Assembly: GCA_030599175.1 (NCBI GenBank) | Contig: JAUVON010000107.1 | Span: 1-8,319, forward strand | Source of the DNA: Desulfobulbaceae bacterium | GTDB taxonomy: Bacteria > Desulfobacterota > Desulfobulbia > Desulfobulbales > Desulfocapsaceae | DNA length: 8,319 nt | Direction: 5' to 3' | Shown: positions 7,005 to 8,319 of the stretch, piece by piece | How positions within the stretch are numbered: position 1 is the first letter of the stretch | Layout: each line of letters opens with the position of its first letter | Made by a program: the position numbers and the translations under genes | The notes under the pieces: generated by a model | Told to the model about the DNA's origin: nothing | The model's database searches: none | What the model saw: the letters and a program-made list of their open reading frames with translations, nothing else

Positions 7005-7024
7005 TGTACAACCCCTGTACAACC
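7005..7024. repeat. Direct repeat TGTACAACC with 11-bp period
   Basis: TGTACAACC occurs at 7005-7013 and 7016-7024, exactly 11 bp (one helical turn) apart. The first copy lies in the palindrome TTGTACAA (7004-7011). A TTGACA (6986-6991) precedes it without a convincing -10 at 17 bp. The layout suggests an operator for the CAP-protein gene, but it is short enough to be chance. Otherwise the 119 bp between the tRNA and that gene show nothing recognisable. Confidence 0.35.
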
Positions 7025-7064
7025 TTTACACTTCTTGCAAAATAAAAAAACTTTCCAGGATAGC

Positions 7065-7748
7065 TTGAACAAAAGCAGTGAAGACTTCTATTCCACACCG
7101 CTGGAAGGAATAGAGCAGAATACTCTGGTCCATCAATATTCTTCGCTCTGGATAACCTTGTCTGCAATGATGTTGGGGTTTTCCTTTTCGACACCTATTA
7201 TGGCTGCCACCACGACAGAAATTGAGCAATGGTTGCAGGCGCACAACAACTACCGCACACTGCACGGTGTATCAGCAGTGACCTGGTCGGAAACGATTGC
7301 AGCCAATGCCCAGATCTACGCCGACACCTGTCCCTCTGTTCACTCGAATTCAGGCTATGGAGAAAACCAGGCCTGGGCATCATATAATATGGGAATAGGT
7401 TCGATCGTTCAGATGTGGTACGATGAAGAGCCGAACTACGATTACAACGACCCGGGCTTCAGTTCCGACACCGGCCATTTTACTCAGGTCGTCTGGAAGG
7501 CAACCACAGAAATTGGTTGCGCCTTTGCGACTGGGTGCGATAGCGACTGGCCTTACATGGCAAACGCTTGGGTCTGCCAATACAACCCGCCGGGAAATTA
7601 TATCAGTCAATTTGCTGAAAATGTATTTCCTCCGAACTCCGAGAATGAAGACGATGGTGATTATGGGACAACACCGACAGACGGAAGAACAATCGTACCG
7701 ACACTGCATCTCCTGCTCCTGAAAGGACAGGAAGGGTCAGATTATTGA
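7065..7748 (+). CDS. Secreted CAP/SCP-domain (cysteine-rich secretory protein-like) protein
   Basis: The protein carries a CAP domain, a fold found in bacterial secreted proteins whose roles are mostly unknown. The domain starts at QAHNNYRTLHG and includes the YADTCPSVHS histidine, GYGENQ, MWYDEEPNYDY, the CAP1-like GHFTQVVWK and the CAP2-like VCQYNPPGNY. The two His and two acidic cavity residues seen in the family appear present, and four cysteines could form disulfides. A hydrophobic stretch SLWITLSAMMLGFSFSTPIMA followed by ATTTE looks like a signal peptide ending at A-M-A-like residues. The start is uncertain: TTG 7065 has AGGA four bases upstream, TTG 7035 has none, and ATG 7167 would cut the hydrophobic core. 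The n-region from 7065 is unusually long and acidic. The C-terminal tail after the domain (residues N-E-D-D-G onward) is low complexity and ends in PTLHLLLLKGQEGSDY, where the DNA overlaps the ihfA-like fragment. Confidence 0.82.
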   Translation: MNKSSEDFYSTPLEGIEQNTLVHQYSSLWITLSAMMLGFSFSTPIMAATTTEIEQWLQAHNNYRTLHGVSAVTWSETIAANAQIYADTCPSVHSNSGYGENQAWASYNMGIGSIVQMWYDEEPNYDYNDPGFSSDTGHFTQVVWKATTEIGCAFATGCDSDWPYMANAWVCQYNPPGNYISQFAENVFPPNSENEDDGDYGTTPTDGRTIVPTLHLLLLKGQEGSDY

Positions 7749-7959
7749 ATCTGTAGAGGCATTTCTCCGTATCTCCAAGGATTCTCTTATAGGAGGTTCT
7801 GACTTCCTGTTAAGTCGCTTTGGGAAATTCAGTATTAAAGACAAGAGCTCCAGGAGGGGACGGAACCCTCAGACAGGTGCTGAACTCACACTTGATGCAA
7901 GGCGGGTTGTAACCTTTAGCCCATCTGGCATCCTCAGAGGTAAGATAAACGGTGCCTGA
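7723..7959 (+). pseudogene. ihfA: 5'-truncated IhfA-like (IHF/HU family) DNA-binding protein remnant
   Basis: Reading from 7723 to the TGA at 7957-7959 gives an uninterrupted IHF/HU-family sequence. It includes GQIIESVEAFL, LLSRFGKFSIKDK, RRGRNPQTGAELTL, ARRVVTFSPSGILRGKINGA. The beta-arm tip proline that intercalates into DNA is present (codon 7867-7869). About the first 20 residues of the family (the M-x-L-T-K-A-D/E helix) are absent, a stop codon lies at 7720-7722 in frame, and no ATG, GTG or TTG occurs before the beta arm. It therefore cannot be translated as a normal IHF subunit. RRGRNPQTG and the IHF-alpha-like C terminus favour IhfA over HU. The homology begins at about 7732-7744, inside the 3' end of the CAP gene in another frame, which marks a rearrangement junction. 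A frameshift near 7727 is possible, but the upstream frames do not encode the missing helix. Confidence 0.8.
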
Positions 7960-7977
7960 TCCCTTTCTTTTTTACAA

Positions 7978-8319
7978 TTAGACACTCCATCTCTCATCAA
8001 ATTGAGGAAGATCATCTTCGATCTGATAAAATCCAGGAAGTTGGCTACACCAGATATGACCTCTTGTTTTTAAGTTCGTTGGTGAATCTAATGAACCTGC
8101 AGCTATCGCAATGGTTGGTCTGTCTTTTGGGTGCCAAAAAAGAGATGATCCACATTCTAAACAAAACCCACGGCGCACATTGTCTGTTTCATCTGCAGAG
8201 GACTCATAGCACTTCAAACTTTTCTGCTCAAGAATAGTTAGATTTTCAACCTTAACACTCGTGTATGCACCATAATTACCATGGAATTTTCTGCATTTTG
8301 AACAGTGACAATTTACAAC
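7978..8319 (-). CDS. GFA/CENP-V-type zinc-binding protein (5' end outside window)
   Basis: On the minus strand the frame is open from the right window edge to the TAA at 7980-7978, giving 113 visible residues. It belongs to the GFA family (glutathione-dependent formaldehyde-activating enzyme-like, Mss4 fold). The visible motifs are CHCSKCRKFHG (C4, C6, C9), GFCLECGSSLFW (C53, C56), AIAAGSLDSP, HIWC and the closing LPQF. The C-x-C-x-x-C and C-x-x-C sets are the family's zinc ligands. The N-terminal G-x-C-x-C-G segment lies beyond the edge. A TTG at 8217 could be taken as the start, but that would lose the first zinc motif, so the gene must start further right. Most relatives have no proven activity on S-hydroxymethylglutathione, so only the family is assigned. 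Confidence 0.88.
   Translation of the reverse strand, partial: VVNCHCSKCRKFHGNYGAYTSVKVENLTILEQKSLKCYESSADETDNVRRGFCLECGSSLFWHPKDRPTIAIAAGSLDSPTNLKTRGHIWCSQLPGFYQIEDDLPQFDERWSV

Overview
The window reads as chromosomal DNA of a Gram-negative, probably Desulfobacterota (Desulfobulbales-like) bacterium. This is an inference from the gene set: a PAS/sigma-54 enhancer-binding protein, a Cys-rich PilZ protein, AmpG, CysRS, an AmmeMemoRadiSam B protein and an IHF-type fragment. No rRNA or marker strong enough to fix the taxon is present.

Left part (1-2639, + strand). The window opens inside a small membrane protein gene with a PGQG-type transmembrane repeat, which runs off the left edge. A PAS-AAA+-Fis sigma-54 activator follows, then a PilZ-domain protein with an N-terminal cysteine cluster. 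The 83-bp gap between activator and pilZ gene holds a good -24/-12 match with exact GG-N10-GC spacing. About 100 bp upstream of the predicted start is a perfect AACTGTT-A-AACAGTT inverted repeat, so the activator may switch on the neighbouring c-di-GMP receptor gene. An extended -10 (TGGTATAAT) lies in the same gap as an alternative promoter.

Middle part (2630-6774). ampG (muropeptide permease) lies on the - strand and overlaps the pilZ 3' end by 10 bp, tail to tail. It is divergent from cysS. Between them, in the expected cysS leader, is a perfect 19-bp inverted repeat around a 33-nt loop. It has no T-tract and lies between divergent genes, so it is not an ordinary terminator. cysS (with all expected zinc ligands, HIGH and KMSKS) is followed 42 bp later by amrB, probably in one transcript.

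Right part (6775-8319). A tRNA-Gln(CUG) gene with its own near-consensus promoter is followed by accessory-looking DNA: a secreted CAP/SCP-domain protein with an uncertain start, a 5'-truncated IhfA-like pseudogene that has no start codon and begins within the end of the CAP gene, and, on the opposite strand, a GFA/CENP-V-type zinc protein running off the right edge. The block just downstream of a tRNA with a broken gene looks rearranged, but no integrase or attachment-site repeat is visible.

The observations most worth checking are the cysS-leader hairpin, the sigma-54 activator/PilZ module with its Cys cluster, and the decayed ihfA fragment.
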